From JBCBJX01 sp964342855 (GTDB taxonomy: Bacteria > Pseudomonadota > Alphaproteobacteria > Caulobacterales > Parvularculaceae): 64,000 nucleotides of DNA. Shown here piece after piece: positions 37,025-45,143 of the stretch. The notes under the pieces were generated by a model. It searched no databases and was not told the DNA's origin. It saw only the letters and a program-made list of their open reading frames with translations. The position numbers and the translations under genes are program-made. Numbering within the stretch: the first letter of the stretch is position 1; each line of letters opens with the position of its first letter. The stretch lies in NCBI GenBank assembly GCA_964342855.1, contig CAYFIB010000004.1:61846-125845 (forward strand). The letters are read 5' to 3'.

Positions 37025-37221
37025 CCGCGCGGCGTCGGTCGCCAGTCCGGCGGCGCCATCTCAAAACCGGCGAATTCAAAACCCGGCGCGACGGTGCAGC
37101 CGACAAGCGTCCACGCGCCGAGGCTTTCCGCGGCCTGCCAGGCGCCGGTTGGCGCCATGGCCTGCGGATGCTCGCCATTTTCAAAATTCGTTCCCAGACG
37201 GAAAGCCACGGCGTCGCGGCC
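36988..37221 (-). pseudogene. 3' half of a disrupted DUF985 cupin gene
   Basis: This reads as the C-terminal half of a DUF985/YML079w-like cupin: DAVAFRLGTNFENGEHPQAM, APTGAWQAAESLGAWTLVGC, TVAPGFEFAGFEMAPPDWRP. The matching N-terminal half lies at 37703-37950 on the same strand, on the other side of an AT-rich insert. No proper start precedes it, so it is not expected to be translated as a functional cupin. Confidence 0.85.
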
Positions 37222-37249
37222 ATTTCGGGGTCGGTTTGTGCGTGTGTTG

Positions 37250-37291
37250 AAAAATCCGTACAAATATGTGGTTCCGAATTACGGACTTTTT
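37250..37291 (-). terminator. Possible terminator downstream of the AT-rich ORF
   Basis: An inverted repeat AAAAATCCGTA / TACGGACTTTTT (one bulge) lies 60 bp beyond the stop of the ORF at 37351. With A/T tracts on both sides it could terminate in either direction. Confidence 0.4.
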
Positions 37292-37350
37292 GATAATAAT
37301 CACGCAATATACATTCATTATTGTATTAATTGATCGATCTACATCATTTA

Positions 37351-37689
37351 TCAATCAATCTTCGATTTAATAAAGAGCACATCACCCAAATCTGGTACAA
37401 TATATAAATCGTTATTCTTCGAAATACGGCGGACAACAAAGTCAAACAACTCTATGCCGCGGCACCAGTATACGATTTTCGAATTAAAAATACACTGATC
37501 TATAACATACTCGTCTTCATAGTCACCAATAATAATATCAGAACCGTCAGAGGAAGAAAAATACATTTCATCAGCGCCGCCATATTTCTCAAAATACTCG
37601 CTCACAATTAATTCTATCTCACTTATAAGATCATTTATATTTGTATTTTTTAAGATAAGAACACCTGTATTTCTGTTTTCTTTTGTCAA
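37351..37689 (-). CDS. Unrecognised small acidic protein in AT-rich insert
   Basis: The 112-residue protein starts with TTG, preceded by GGAG 6 bases upstream. It has no signal peptide or membrane segment, is rich in Ile, Asp, Asn and Ser, and has alternating hydrophobic strands (GSDIIIGDYEDEYVIDQCIF, DLYIVPDLGDVLFI). Codon use is entirely AT-biased, unlike every flanking gene, which points to transfer. The size, acidity and strand pattern recall small immunity-type proteins, but no family was identified. It lies 14 bases after the point where the cupin fragment terminates. Confidence 0.6.
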   Translation of the reverse strand: MTKENRNTGVLILKNTNINDLISEIELIVSEYFEKYGGADEMYFSSSDGSDIIIGDYEDEYVIDQCIFNSKIVYWCRGIELFDFVVRRISKNNDLYIVPDLGDVLFIKSKID

Positions 37690-37702
37690 TTCTATCTCCG
37701 CC

Positions 37703-37950
37703 TCATATTGGCGCCTGTCTTAGGCCTATGGTGAGCGCAAGCGGCGCGCCCGCGTAGAAATGCCAGATCTCCGCGGCGTCGACGCGGTGCCAGTGCGACG
37801 CCTCGCCCGCCTCAAGGAGATAGTATATCGCGGTGCCGACCGTCCGTCCCGTTCCCGCGAGTCGCGGAATGTCTCCCGGTACCAGCCGCCCTCCGGGTGG
37901 CGCTGCAGGTCAAGGCGCGCAATGAGGTCCTTCGCGGAATAATCCGCCAT
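37703..37950 (-). pseudogene. 5' half of a disrupted, frameshifted DUF985 cupin gene
   Basis: It begins MADYSAKDLIARLDLQRHPEGGWYRETFRD, the DUF985 cupin N-terminus. Near 37843-37846 the frame changes: the continuation TVGTAIYYLLEAGEASHWHRVDAAEIWHFYAGAPLALTIG is in another frame, consistent with loss of one base. The corrected frame then meets the AT-rich insert. The start overlaps the gloB stop by one base, so it was the second gene of a gloB operon. Both the shift and the insert make it non-functional. Confidence 0.85.
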
Positions 37951-38711
37951 CAGAAGACATCCTTGCGGCGGCGCACTTCGGCGAACACGTCGGCGTCTCG
38001 CGCGCTTTCAAGGCCGAGCTGCGCGCGCAGACCGGCGTCAGCCGCTCGCAGAAAGGGGTTGGTCTCTTTCTCAAGGCCGATGCGCGTCGGGACGGTCGCT
38101 TCTCCCCGCGCGCGCGCCGTGGCGATTTCGTCGGCGCGGCGGGCGAGGGCGGCGTTTTCCGGATCGACGCTGAGAGCGAATTTCGCGTTCGCCTGCGTAT
38201 ATTCATGCGCGCAGTAGACGGCGTAATCGTCGGGCAGGGCCATGAGCTTCGAGAGGCTCGCCCACATCTGCTCGGGCGTTCCTTCGAAAAGCCGCCCGCA
38301 GCCGAGCGCGAACAGGGTGTCGCCGACGAACGCCGCGCGGTCCTCGTCGAAAATATAGACGATGTGGCCGGAGGTGTGCCCCGGCGTGTCGAGCACGCGG
38401 GCGCGCGAGGCGCCGAGATCGACCGTGTCGCCTTCTTTGAGCGCGACGTCGCGCCCGGGAATAGTTTCGTTCGCCGGGCCGAGGATGGTGACGCCGAAAC
38501 GCTCTTTCAGGGCGAGATTGCCGCCTGCGTGGTCCGGATGGTGGTGGGTGTTGAGAATATGGGTGAGCCGCCAGCCCGCCGCCTCGCAATTGCGCGCGAT
38601 TGCGTCGGCGTCCGGCGTGTCGACGGCGGCGGTCGCGCCGGTCTCCTGATCGTGCAAGAGGAAACCGTAATTGTCCGAGAGGCACGGGAACTGGCGGATA
38701 TCGAGGGCCAT
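37950..38711 (-). CDS. gloB: Hydroxyacylglutathione hydrolase (glyoxalase II)
   Basis: The 253-residue metallo-beta-lactamase-fold enzyme hydrolyses S-lactoylglutathione to lactate and glutathione. It has the binuclear metal motif THHHPDHAGG near residue 56, LDTPGHTSGHIVY, VGDTLFALGCGRLFEGTPEQMW, and the C-terminal HAGH-type domain (YCAHEYTQANAKFAL, KETNPFLR). It lies divergent from a methyltransferase gene, the same neighbour seen in other alphaproteobacteria. Confidence 0.95.
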   Translation of the reverse strand: MALDIRQFPCLSDNYGFLLHDQETGATAAVDTPDADAIARNCEAAGWRLTHILNTHHHPDHAGGNLALKERFGVTILGPANETIPGRDVALKEGDTVDLGASRARVLDTPGHTSGHIVYIFDEDRAAFVGDTLFALGCGRLFEGTPEQMWASLSKLMALPDDYAVYCAHEYTQANAKFALSVDPENAALARRADEIATARARGEATVPTRIGLEKETNPFLRAADAGLRAQLGLESARDADVFAEVRRRKDVF

Positions 38712-38806
38712 TTGCTGTTAAGTCTCCTGCAACCAAGATGGGTTTCATTAACCCTAATCGCCCCGACCGCCCGCGACGAGGGCGCGGGCTTCACAAGAGA
38801 CGCCCC

Positions 38807-39586
38807 ATGAGAACCGACGTTCTCGATCTTGAGCGCTTCTACGGATCACGCCTCGGCGAGGCGGCGGCCGGGTTTCTGGCTGCGCGCGTTTCAGACGCCT
38901 GGGGTCTGTGCCGACGCGATGTCATCGCCGGGCACGGATATGCCGAAGCGGTGTTCGATCAAATGCCGCTGGAAGCGCGCCGCCTCATCCATCTCGCGCC
39001 CGCCGGTCGCGGCGTCTCGGCTCGCCGCCGGGAGGGCGAATGTCTGGTCGAGGATCATCGCTGGCCGCTGGCGTCCGCGAGCGTCGACAAGCTCCTCATT
39101 CTCCATGGCCTTGAAGAAGCCTCCCGTCCGCGGCGTCTCATGCGCGAAGTCTGGCGCGTTCTGAAGGACGACGGCTCGGTCATCCTCGCGGTCGCGAACC
39201 GCTCCGGCCCGTGGTCGATTTTCGAGACCACTCCCTATTCGGCCGGTCGTCCGTACACACGTGGCCAGATCGAGCGGCTGCTTGATGAAACCATGTTCCG
39301 CCCGACGGCGTGGAGCCGGGCGCTCTGCTTCCCGCCGGCCCCCGCGAGGGCGCTCGTGCGCTCCGCCGCGGCGTGGGAGCGGGCGGGCGAAAAGCTGTGG
39401 CCAGGCCTTGCGGGCGTTCTTCTCGTTGAAGCGCAGAAATCCGCCTTCGCGCCGATCGCCACCGGCAAGGTGTCCGCGATCCGCGCTGTCGCTGATGCGG
39501 TCACGAACGTGCGCGGCGTCGCACCTCGAAGAGGGCGCTTGACGCCGCCGCCGCCGCCCAACGGGCCGACGCCCCTCGCGGCCTGA
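38807..39586 (+). CDS. SAM-dependent methyltransferase family protein
   Basis: The 259-residue protein is a class I methyltransferase-like protein of the kind found next to gloB. The sequence has a weak SAM-binding segment, then DKLLILHGLEEASRPRRLMREVWRVLKDDGSVILAVANRSGPWSIFE, matching the usual post-motif II to III region. The first part lacks a canonical GxGxG motif, so activity is uncertain. Start MRTDVLDLERFYGSRLG is typical of this group. The Pro-rich C-terminus overlaps the end of metW tail to tail. Confidence 0.82.
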   Translation: MRTDVLDLERFYGSRLGEAAAGFLAARVSDAWGLCRRDVIAGHGYAEAVFDQMPLEARRLIHLAPAGRGVSARRREGECLVEDHRWPLASASVDKLLILHGLEEASRPRRLMREVWRVLKDDGSVILAVANRSGPWSIFETTPYSAGRPYTRGQIERLLDETMFRPTAWSRALCFPPAPARALVRSAAAWERAGEKLWPGLAGVLLVEAQKSAFAPIATGKVSAIRAVADAVTNVRGVAPRRGRLTPPPPPNGPTPLAA

Positions 39587-40118
39587 AGTCCCATGTCGTC
39601 CGGCCGAACGCCGCCGCTGAGATGATCTCGGCGTCGATCTCCTCGCAGAGATCGGCGAAATCGAGCGTCGTGCACAGATGGATGTTCTGCGTCTCGTACC
39701 AGCTCTCCGGTAGATCGCCCGTGCGCGGCATCCGTCCGCCGAGCAGCAGCGCGAGGCGCACCTGCCAGAAACCGAAATTTGGAAAGCTGACAATCCCGGT
39801 GCGCCCGACACGCAGCACGTTCCGCAGAACCGCGCGCGGGTCGCGCATGGCCTGCACCGAGTGGCTGAGGATCACGATGTCGAAGGCGTCGTCCGGATAG
39901 TCGGCGAGATCGCGGTCGGCGTCGCCCTGAATGACGGAGAGCCCCGCGCCCATGGCGCGGGCGACGTTCGCGGGATCGAGCTCCAGCCCCGAGCCGCGGA
40001 CCTTTTTCTCCGCCACAAGACGTTTCAGAAGCGCGCCGTCGCCGCAGCCGACATCCAGCACGCGCGCGCCTTCCGGCGTCCGGTCGATGATGAGGGCGTG
40101 GTCGCGGCGATGGCTCAC
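39501..40118 (-). CDS. metW: Methionine biosynthesis protein MetW
   Basis: The 205-residue methyltransferase-fold protein has the SAM site ARVLDVGCGDGALLKRL and the MetW features GLELDPANV, DIVILSHSVQAMRDP, and SWYETQNIHLCTTLDF. MetW works with MetX in homoserine acylation in organisms lacking MetA. It starts with GTG, overlapping the metX stop as GTGA. The C-terminal 25 residues extend past the usual end and overlap the neighbouring methyltransferase gene. Confidence 0.94.
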   Translation of the reverse strand: MSHRRDHALIIDRTPEGARVLDVGCGDGALLKRLVAEKKVRGSGLELDPANVARAMGAGLSVIQGDADRDLADYPDDAFDIVILSHSVQAMRDPRAVLRNVLRVGRTGIVSFPNFGFWQVRLALLLGGRMPRTGDLPESWYETQNIHLCTTLDFADLCEEIDAEIISAAAFGRTTWDFRPRGASARWAAAAASSALFEVRRRARS

Positions 40119-41248
40119 AGGTTCCGCCTCGCCGCCGTTGAATTGATGAACCCGTTGAGCAGCCGATGAAACTCCGGCTCGTCGAGCAGGAAGGCGTCAT
40201 GGCCCTTATCGCTCTCGATCTCGGCGAAGGAGACCTCCGCGCCGACGCCCGAAAGCGCGCGCACCACGCGCCGGCTCTCCGATGTCGGATAAAGCCAGTC
40301 CGAGGTGAAGGACGAAACGAACACCCGCGCTTTCAGCTCACGGAAGGCGTCGGCGAGGCGCCCGCCTGCGGCGTCCTCCAGGTCGAAATAGTCCATGGCG
40401 CGGGTGATGTAGAGATAGGAGTTCGCGTCAAAGCGATCGACGAAGGTCGCGCCCTGATGGCGGAGATAGCTTTCAATCTGGAAGTCCGCGTCGAATCCGT
40501 ACCCGACGGCGTCGCGATCCTGCAGCCCGCGCCCGAATTTTCGGTTGAGGGCATCCTCGGAGAGATAGGTGACGTGCGCGGCCATGCGCGCGACGGCGAG
40601 ACCCTTCTCGGGGCGCACGCCATCCTCCGCATACCGCCCGCCGCGCCAGTTCGGATCCGCCATCACCGCCTGCCGACCGACTTCGTGGAAGGCGATGTTC
40701 TGCGGGGTATGCCGCGCGGCCGTCGCGATGGCCGCGACGGCGTCCATGCGGTCGCCGTGGGAGGCCGCCCATTGCAGCGCCTGCATCCCGCCCATGGACC
40801 CGCCGATGACGGCGAGGAGATGCTCGATCCCGAGCGCGTCGAGAAGCGCCGCCTGCGCCGCGACCATGTCGGAGACGGTGATGACCGGGAAGGAGAGGCC
40901 GTAAGGCCCGCCCTCCGGTCCCGCGCTCGCCGGTCCGGTCGAGCCGGAACAGCCGCCAAGAACGTTCGAACACAGAACGAAAAAGCGATCGGTGTCGACG
41001 GGCTTGCCCGGGCCGACCACGCGGCTCCACCAGCCGGGCTTGCCGTCGCTCGGCCGCGTTCCGGTCGCGAACTGGTCGCCGGTGAGGGCGTGGCAGATGA
41101 GTACGGCGTTGGAGCGTTCCGCGTTCAGGGTCCCCGCCGTCGCATAAGCGATCTCAACGCCTTCCAGCTGCGCGCCGGAAGCGAGCGCGAGCGGCGCGGG
41201 AAGGCGCAGAGCCGCGCCGTCCGGCGCATGAAGAAGGGCGGTCGTCAT
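40115..41248 (-). CDS. metX: Homoserine O-acetyltransferase
   Basis: The 377-residue alpha/beta-hydrolase-fold enzyme acylates homoserine in methionine synthesis. It has the nucleophile elbow GGSMGGMQALQW, the SSFTSDWLYPT Asp region, and the GHDAFLLDE His. The ALTGDQFA and LGGCSGSTGPAS segments are typical of MetX. Strict acetyl versus succinyl specificity cannot be read. It is coupled to metW in the canonical alphaproteobacterial pair. Confidence 0.95.
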   Translation of the reverse strand: MTTALLHAPDGAALRLPAPLALASGAQLEGVEIAYATAGTLNAERSNAVLICHALTGDQFATGTRPSDGKPGWWSRVVGPGKPVDTDRFFVLCSNVLGGCSGSTGPASAGPEGGPYGLSFPVITVSDMVAAQAALLDALGIEHLLAVIGGSMGGMQALQWAASHGDRMDAVAAIATAARHTPQNIAFHEVGRQAVMADPNWRGGRYAEDGVRPEKGLAVARMAAHVTYLSEDALNRKFGRGLQDRDAVGYGFDADFQIESYLRHQGATFVDRFDANSYLYITRAMDYFDLEDAAGGRLADAFRELKARVFVSSFTSDWLYPTSESRRVVRALSGVGAEVSFAEIESDKGHDAFLLDEPEFHRLLNGFINSTAARRNL

Positions 41249-41306
41249 GGGCGCGGCAGAAAGCCGGTGAACGACCGCCCTGTCAATGGAGGCGTCTGAG
41301 CTGGCG

Positions 41307-43250
41307 TCAGCGCGTCAGGAACATCTCCGTAAAGCCGGAGTTCGCCAGCGCGTCGATCACGTCCTGACGCTCGATGATGACGAGCGAGCCGTCGTTATCG
41401 CCGAGGAAGCTGACGGCGTAGATGTCCGCCTCCGGAATGAAGAGCGGCGCGTTGCTGAAAAACGCGTTGCTCGGCCCGAAGTCGGTGAGGTCGACCGTGA
41501 AGATCGGCGCGCCGCTCGAGAGGCCCGTTCCGCCGCCCGCAGCGAGCGCGTTCTGGTACGCGGCGCCGTCATAGAACAGGACGTCGGCGCCAAATTCCGC
41601 CGGACTCATGAGATCGACCGTTCCGTCACCGTTGATGTCGCCCGCGGCGATGGGGAAGATCGGCGCGAAGCTGGAGCCCGTGGGTTCGATCCGCGCGCCG
41701 CCGGCGGCGATGAAGTCGGCGGTGACCGCCTGGCTCGGCATGGCAAGGAAGTCGTTCGCGTCGATCACGTACTGGCTGTTGCTGTCGTCTGTGAAGAACA
41801 GCGTGGCTGAGCCGTCATTGTCGAAGTCGGGTAGGATCGACAGCGACCGGCCGATGCGGTTGTCCGACGTCGCCTCGGCGGTGAAGTCGAGGGCGACGCC
41901 CTGACCGCTCGTCAGGGTGCGGAGGTCGATGACAATCCCGGAAGTCGCGTTGAGCGCCTCGCTGCGGATGAGGAACACCGCCCCGCGCGCGAACACCGTG
42001 TCGAACTCGTCTTCGACCGCGGCGTACTCCGGGTGGCCGATGACGTATTCCGGCCGACCGTCGCCGGTGATGTCCGGAACCTGTTCGATCAGAACCTCGC
42101 CCCGCGTCGCCTCAAAGTCATCGAAGTAAATCAGCTCGATATCGAGCGCCGTCGACGTGATCGTCGCCGCCGTCGCGCTTCCGGTCTCGCCGAAGATCAC
42201 GCCGAATTTCTGGCGGTAGAACGGCTCGCCGCCCGAGGCGGGAAGCAGGTTCTCCCGGATGAACTGCGCGAAGATGTCGTTCGCGCCGTCGCCGTTGACG
42301 TCGCCGATCATGCGCGCTTCGACTTGGAAGCCCGCGGCATCGATCGTGTAGGCAAGTCTCGGCAACGCGCTCGTCTGCGTGTCGGCGCCCTGGGTCAGCA
42401 GCGGCTGCGGCGTCGCATTCGCGGCGCGGAACAGAGTCAGCTGCTTCGGCGCCGATTCCGACACCAGAATATCCGCGCCGGATGCGCTCGATGCGCCGGT
42501 GATGAGGTTGAAGCGCGCGAAACCCGGCGGCGTTGAGAAGAGGTCCGTGCTATCGAAGGGTAAGACGCTCTGCACGAAGGAGCCGACATTGGCCGCGACG
42601 CCGATGGAGCCGCCGCCCGTCGCGCCGTCTGCATACGTCTCGCTTGCGATGAGATAAGTGGAGCGCTCGCCCCGGTTCGACACCACGGAAACGCCGATCT
42701 CCGGAACGCCATCGCTCGTCACGTCCGGCAGCACCGTCGCCCGCTCGGCGAAGTCCTGATTGGAAAACTCGCTGCTGAACCAGCGCGCCTGAACGACGCG
42801 CGGTTCAGCGACGTCGGTGACGGTGATCGTGACCGTGCGCGAAATAGTCTGGGTGTTGTACTGAACGCCGAGCGTCAGTTCGTACACGTTGTCTCTGTTC
42901 GCATCGGCGGGCGATTCGAAGTCGAAGTCCTGAAGCGGGACGAGCTCCAGCTGAACGTTGACGCGGTTCGAGCCGGCATCGGTCACGAAGATATTGATCT
43001 GGAACAACGCCGCATCGGGTCCGGTGAGGCCTGCGCCGGAGAGCGTGTCCGACGGCGACGCGTAGGTGAAGCCGAAGGTCGCGATGGAGCGCGGCGTCGT
43101 TCCCGAATTCTCCTGCACGGCGGCGGAGAACGAAGCCGGGATCTGCGATTCCGCGGACGGCGTCGCCGGGGCGCCTCCAGAGCCGCCGCCTGAACATCCG
43201 GCGAGTGCGAGCAACGCCGCGACCGCGACGGCTTTAATTTGATAAGTCAT
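41307..43250 (-). CDS. FG-GAP/VCBS repeat lipoprotein
   Basis: The 647-residue lipoprotein has signal peptide and lipobox LAGC (Cys19) followed by a Gly/Ser linker. A cadherin-like/Ig-like segment (residues about 35-150) precedes a beta-propeller region. In the propeller, Asp-rich calcium-loop repeats recur: VLPDVTSDGVPEIG, IGDVNGDGANDIF, VPDITGDGRPEYV, ILPDFDNDGSATLF, AAGDINGDGTVDLM. These FG-GAP repeats resemble integrin-alpha propellers. The protein should sit on the outer membrane or cell surface; its ligand is unknown. Confidence 0.85.
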   Translation of the reverse strand: MTYQIKAVAVAALLALAGCSGGGSGGAPATPSAESQIPASFSAAVQENSGTTPRSIATFGFTYASPSDTLSGAGLTGPDAALFQINIFVTDAGSNRVNVQLELVPLQDFDFESPADANRDNVYELTLGVQYNTQTISRTVTITVTDVAEPRVVQARWFSSEFSNQDFAERATVLPDVTSDGVPEIGVSVVSNRGERSTYLIASETYADGATGGGSIGVAANVGSFVQSVLPFDSTDLFSTPPGFARFNLITGASSASGADILVSESAPKQLTLFRAANATPQPLLTQGADTQTSALPRLAYTIDAAGFQVEARMIGDVNGDGANDIFAQFIRENLLPASGGEPFYRQKFGVIFGETGSATAATITSTALDIELIYFDDFEATRGEVLIEQVPDITGDGRPEYVIGHPEYAAVEDEFDTVFARGAVFLIRSEALNATSGIVIDLRTLTSGQGVALDFTAEATSDNRIGRSLSILPDFDNDGSATLFFTDDSNSQYVIDANDFLAMPSQAVTADFIAAGGARIEPTGSSFAPIFPIAAGDINGDGTVDLMSPAEFGADVLFYDGAAYQNALAAGGGTGLSSGAPIFTVDLTDFGPSNAFFSNAPLFIPEADIYAVSFLGDNDGSLVIIERQDVIDALANSGFTEMFLTR

Positions 43251-43320
43251 GAAGTGTTTCCCCTGGACGCCACTTTTTGGGCGATAATACGCCGGGTCCG
43301 GAGAATCACCAATCGAAATT

Positions 43321-43890
43321 TTAACGCCAGCGAGGTCCGTGGATCCACGCGACGAGGCTGTAGCGCGCGCCCTTCGTCACCGGCGCGACGCGGTGACGGA
43401 CATAGCTCGGGAAACCAATGACCATGCCGCGTTCGCGGGGGCCGAGGGTCGGCTCGGTGGAGACGTCGAACTCCAGCGCGCCGCCTTCATAGGTGTCGGG
43501 ATCGGAGAGCTGGACCGAGATGCCGAGCTTGCGCGTCTGCTGGTCCATGCCGAAATCCGTGTGCCACTCATATCCGCCCTTGGTGTCGGCGTCATAGCGG
43601 GCGACCTGCAGGGCCTGTTCGATGCCGGTGATCTCGACGCCGAAGAAGCGCTCGTTGAAGCCCTGCGCGGCTTTGGCGACGCGCTGATAGAGCCACTCAT
43701 AGCCGTCCTCCATGCGCACCCACGCCACATGAGAGCGCCGGTAGTTCGTTTCATTGACCCCGCCGGTGAGCGTGCCGGTCGATCCCTTTTCATCGCAATA
43801 GGCGATGAGGTCGTCCATTTCCTGCGGGTTGAGGAGGCCCATGGCGGCGGCCATGACTTCAAACTGATCGGCGGGCACGTTCGGGACCAT
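43321..43890 (-). CDS. 2-oxoglutarate/Fe(II) oxygenase (P4Hc-type)
   Basis: The 189-residue dioxygenase has the full double-stranded beta-helix metal triad: His/Asp in YEWHTDFGM, the distal His in VRHRVAPV, and the Arg in KGARYSLVAW that holds 2-oxoglutarate. It resembles the PKHD-type hydroxylases (PiuC/YbiX relatives) and P4Hc prolyl hydroxylases. The substrate is unknown. AGGGAGG lies before the ATG. It lies downstream of a tandem-repeat promoter region shared with hisC. Confidence 0.87.
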   Translation of the reverse strand: MVPNVPADQFEVMAAAMGLLNPQEMDDLIAYCDEKGSTGTLTGGVNETNYRRSHVAWVRMEDGYEWLYQRVAKAAQGFNERFFGVEITGIEQALQVARYDADTKGGYEWHTDFGMDQQTRKLGISVQLSDPDTYEGGALEFDVSTEPTLGPRERGMVIGFPSYVRHRVAPVTKGARYSLVAWIHGPRWR

Positions 43891-43966
43891 GGCGGGCCTC
43901 CCTCTGAAAACGGGCGGACCCTATCGCCGGGGCGGGCCCGCCGCAAAGCGCCGGACAGCGCAGCGA

Positions 43967-44005
43967 ATTGAGGCGGCGGATTGAGGCGGCGGATTGAGGC
44001 TGCGG
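43967..44005. repeat. Three tandem 13-bp repeats in divergent promoter region
   Basis: Units ATTGAGGCGGCGG at 43967-43979 and 43980-43992 are identical, and 43993-44005 differs by one base (ATTGAGGCTGCGG). They sit between the starts of the 2OG oxygenase and hisC genes. Such an array could gain or lose units by slippage. Confidence 0.9.
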
Positions 44006-44051
44006 GCTGGGCGCGCTAGGTCGCGTGCTTCGTTCCAGAAAGCGCGACGCC

Positions 44052-45143
44052 ATGACCGCCCCGACCCCGCGACCCGGCATTCTCGACATCACGCCCTACA
44101 AGGGCGGCGCCTCGAAATCGGCGGGGGCGGCGCGCGTCTGGAAGCTCTCCTCCAACGAAAGCGCCCTCGGGGCGAGCCCGAAGGCGATCGCCGCCCATGA
44201 AGCCGCCTCGGCCGAACTGGAGCGCTATCCCGATGGCGGCGCGAGCGACTTACGCGCGTCGCTCGCGGCGCTCAACGGGATCGACGCGGAGCGCATCGTC
44301 TGCGGGGCGGGGTCCGACGAAATCCTGCAGCTTCTCTGCCAGGCCTATCTCGGGCCGGGAGATGCGATCGTCCAGTCCGAGCACGGATTTCTGGTTTACG
44401 CCATCGCCGCGACGGCCTGCGGCGCGCGCGTCATCAAAGCGCCGGAGCGCGAGCTGACGACGGATGTCGACGCGCTGCTCGCCGCGGTCGATGACACGAC
44501 CCGGATCGTCTTCGTCGCGAACCCGAACAATCCGACGGGCACGTGGGTCTCGAGCGCGGAGATCGCGCGCCTGCGCGCCGGGCTGCCCGACGGCGTGCTG
44601 CTGGTCATCGACGCCGCCTATGCGGAGTATATGGACGATCCGGCGTACGACGTTGGCATCGATCTTGCGCGCGACCGCGACGATGTCGTCGTCACACGGA
44701 CGTTCTCAAAAATCTACGGTCTCGGCGCGCTGCGGCTCGGCTGGGGGTACTGCCCGGCGGCGGTCGCGGACGTGCTCAACCGCATTCGCGGACCGTTCAA
44801 CGTGACGGCGCCGGCCCTCGCGGCGGGCCTCGCCGCTGTCGGCGATCAGACGTTCGTCGCGCGCAATCGCGCGCACAACACGGCGGAGCGCGCGCGCATC
44901 GCCACGGCCCTCGCCGAACGCCAGATCGCGACGACGCCAAGCGCGGGCAATTTCGTGCTGGCGCATTTTCCGGATGCGGATCGCGCCGCCTCGGTGATTT
45001 CGCGCCTCGCCGCGAGAGGCGTGCTGGTGCGCGGCGTCGCGGCCTATGGCCTGCCCGCGGCCGTCCGCATCTCCATCGGCTCGACAGAGGCGAACGATGC
45101 GTTGATCGCCGCGCTGGACGGCGCCTTGGGAGACCACGAATGA
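44052..45143 (+). CDS. hisC: Histidinol-phosphate aminotransferase
   Basis: The 363-residue PLP enzyme of fold type I shows SSNESALGASPKAI, GAGSDEILQLL, the NPNNPTG motif, and TFSKIYGLGALRLGWG containing the PLP Lys. HisC enzymes of alphaproteobacteria often also transaminate aromatic amino acids. It is translationally coupled (ATGA) to the tyrA-like gene, which suggests a joint role in tyrosine and phenylalanine synthesis as well as histidine. A repeat array lies upstream. Confidence 0.94.
   Translation: MTAPTPRPGILDITPYKGGASKSAGAARVWKLSSNESALGASPKAIAAHEAASAELERYPDGGASDLRASLAALNGIDAERIVCGAGSDEILQLLCQAYLGPGDAIVQSEHGFLVYAIAATACGARVIKAPERELTTDVDALLAAVDDTTRIVFVANPNNPTGTWVSSAEIARLRAGLPDGVLLVIDAAYAEYMDDPAYDVGIDLARDRDDVVVTRTFSKIYGLGALRLGWGYCPAAVADVLNRIRGPFNVTAPALAAGLAAVGDQTFVARNRAHNTAERARIATALAERQIATTPSAGNFVLAHFPDADRAASVISRLAARGVLVRGVAAYGLPAAVRISIGSTEANDALIAALDGALGDHE

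Larger units (their letters stand above)
37222..37722. other. AT-rich insert within the cupin gene
   Basis: About 500 bp of strongly AT-rich DNA separates the two cupin halves. Joined without it, the cupin would read on as LTIG-RDAVAFRLG. Both junctions carry GGCC (37218-37221 and 37723-37726), which may be a short target duplication or chance. There are no transposase and no long terminal inverted repeats. It holds one ORF (37351-37689) and an inverted repeat at 37250-37291. Confidence 0.75.

Noticed and set aside
37218..37726. GGCC at both insert edges as a proven target-site duplication
   Set aside because: Four GC bases at two points in GC-rich DNA is weak evidence, and there is no element-end signature.
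41249..41306. SAM riboswitch upstream of metX
   Set aside because: Only 58 bases lie between the FG-GAP gene stop and metX, and no SAM-II-like pattern was seen.
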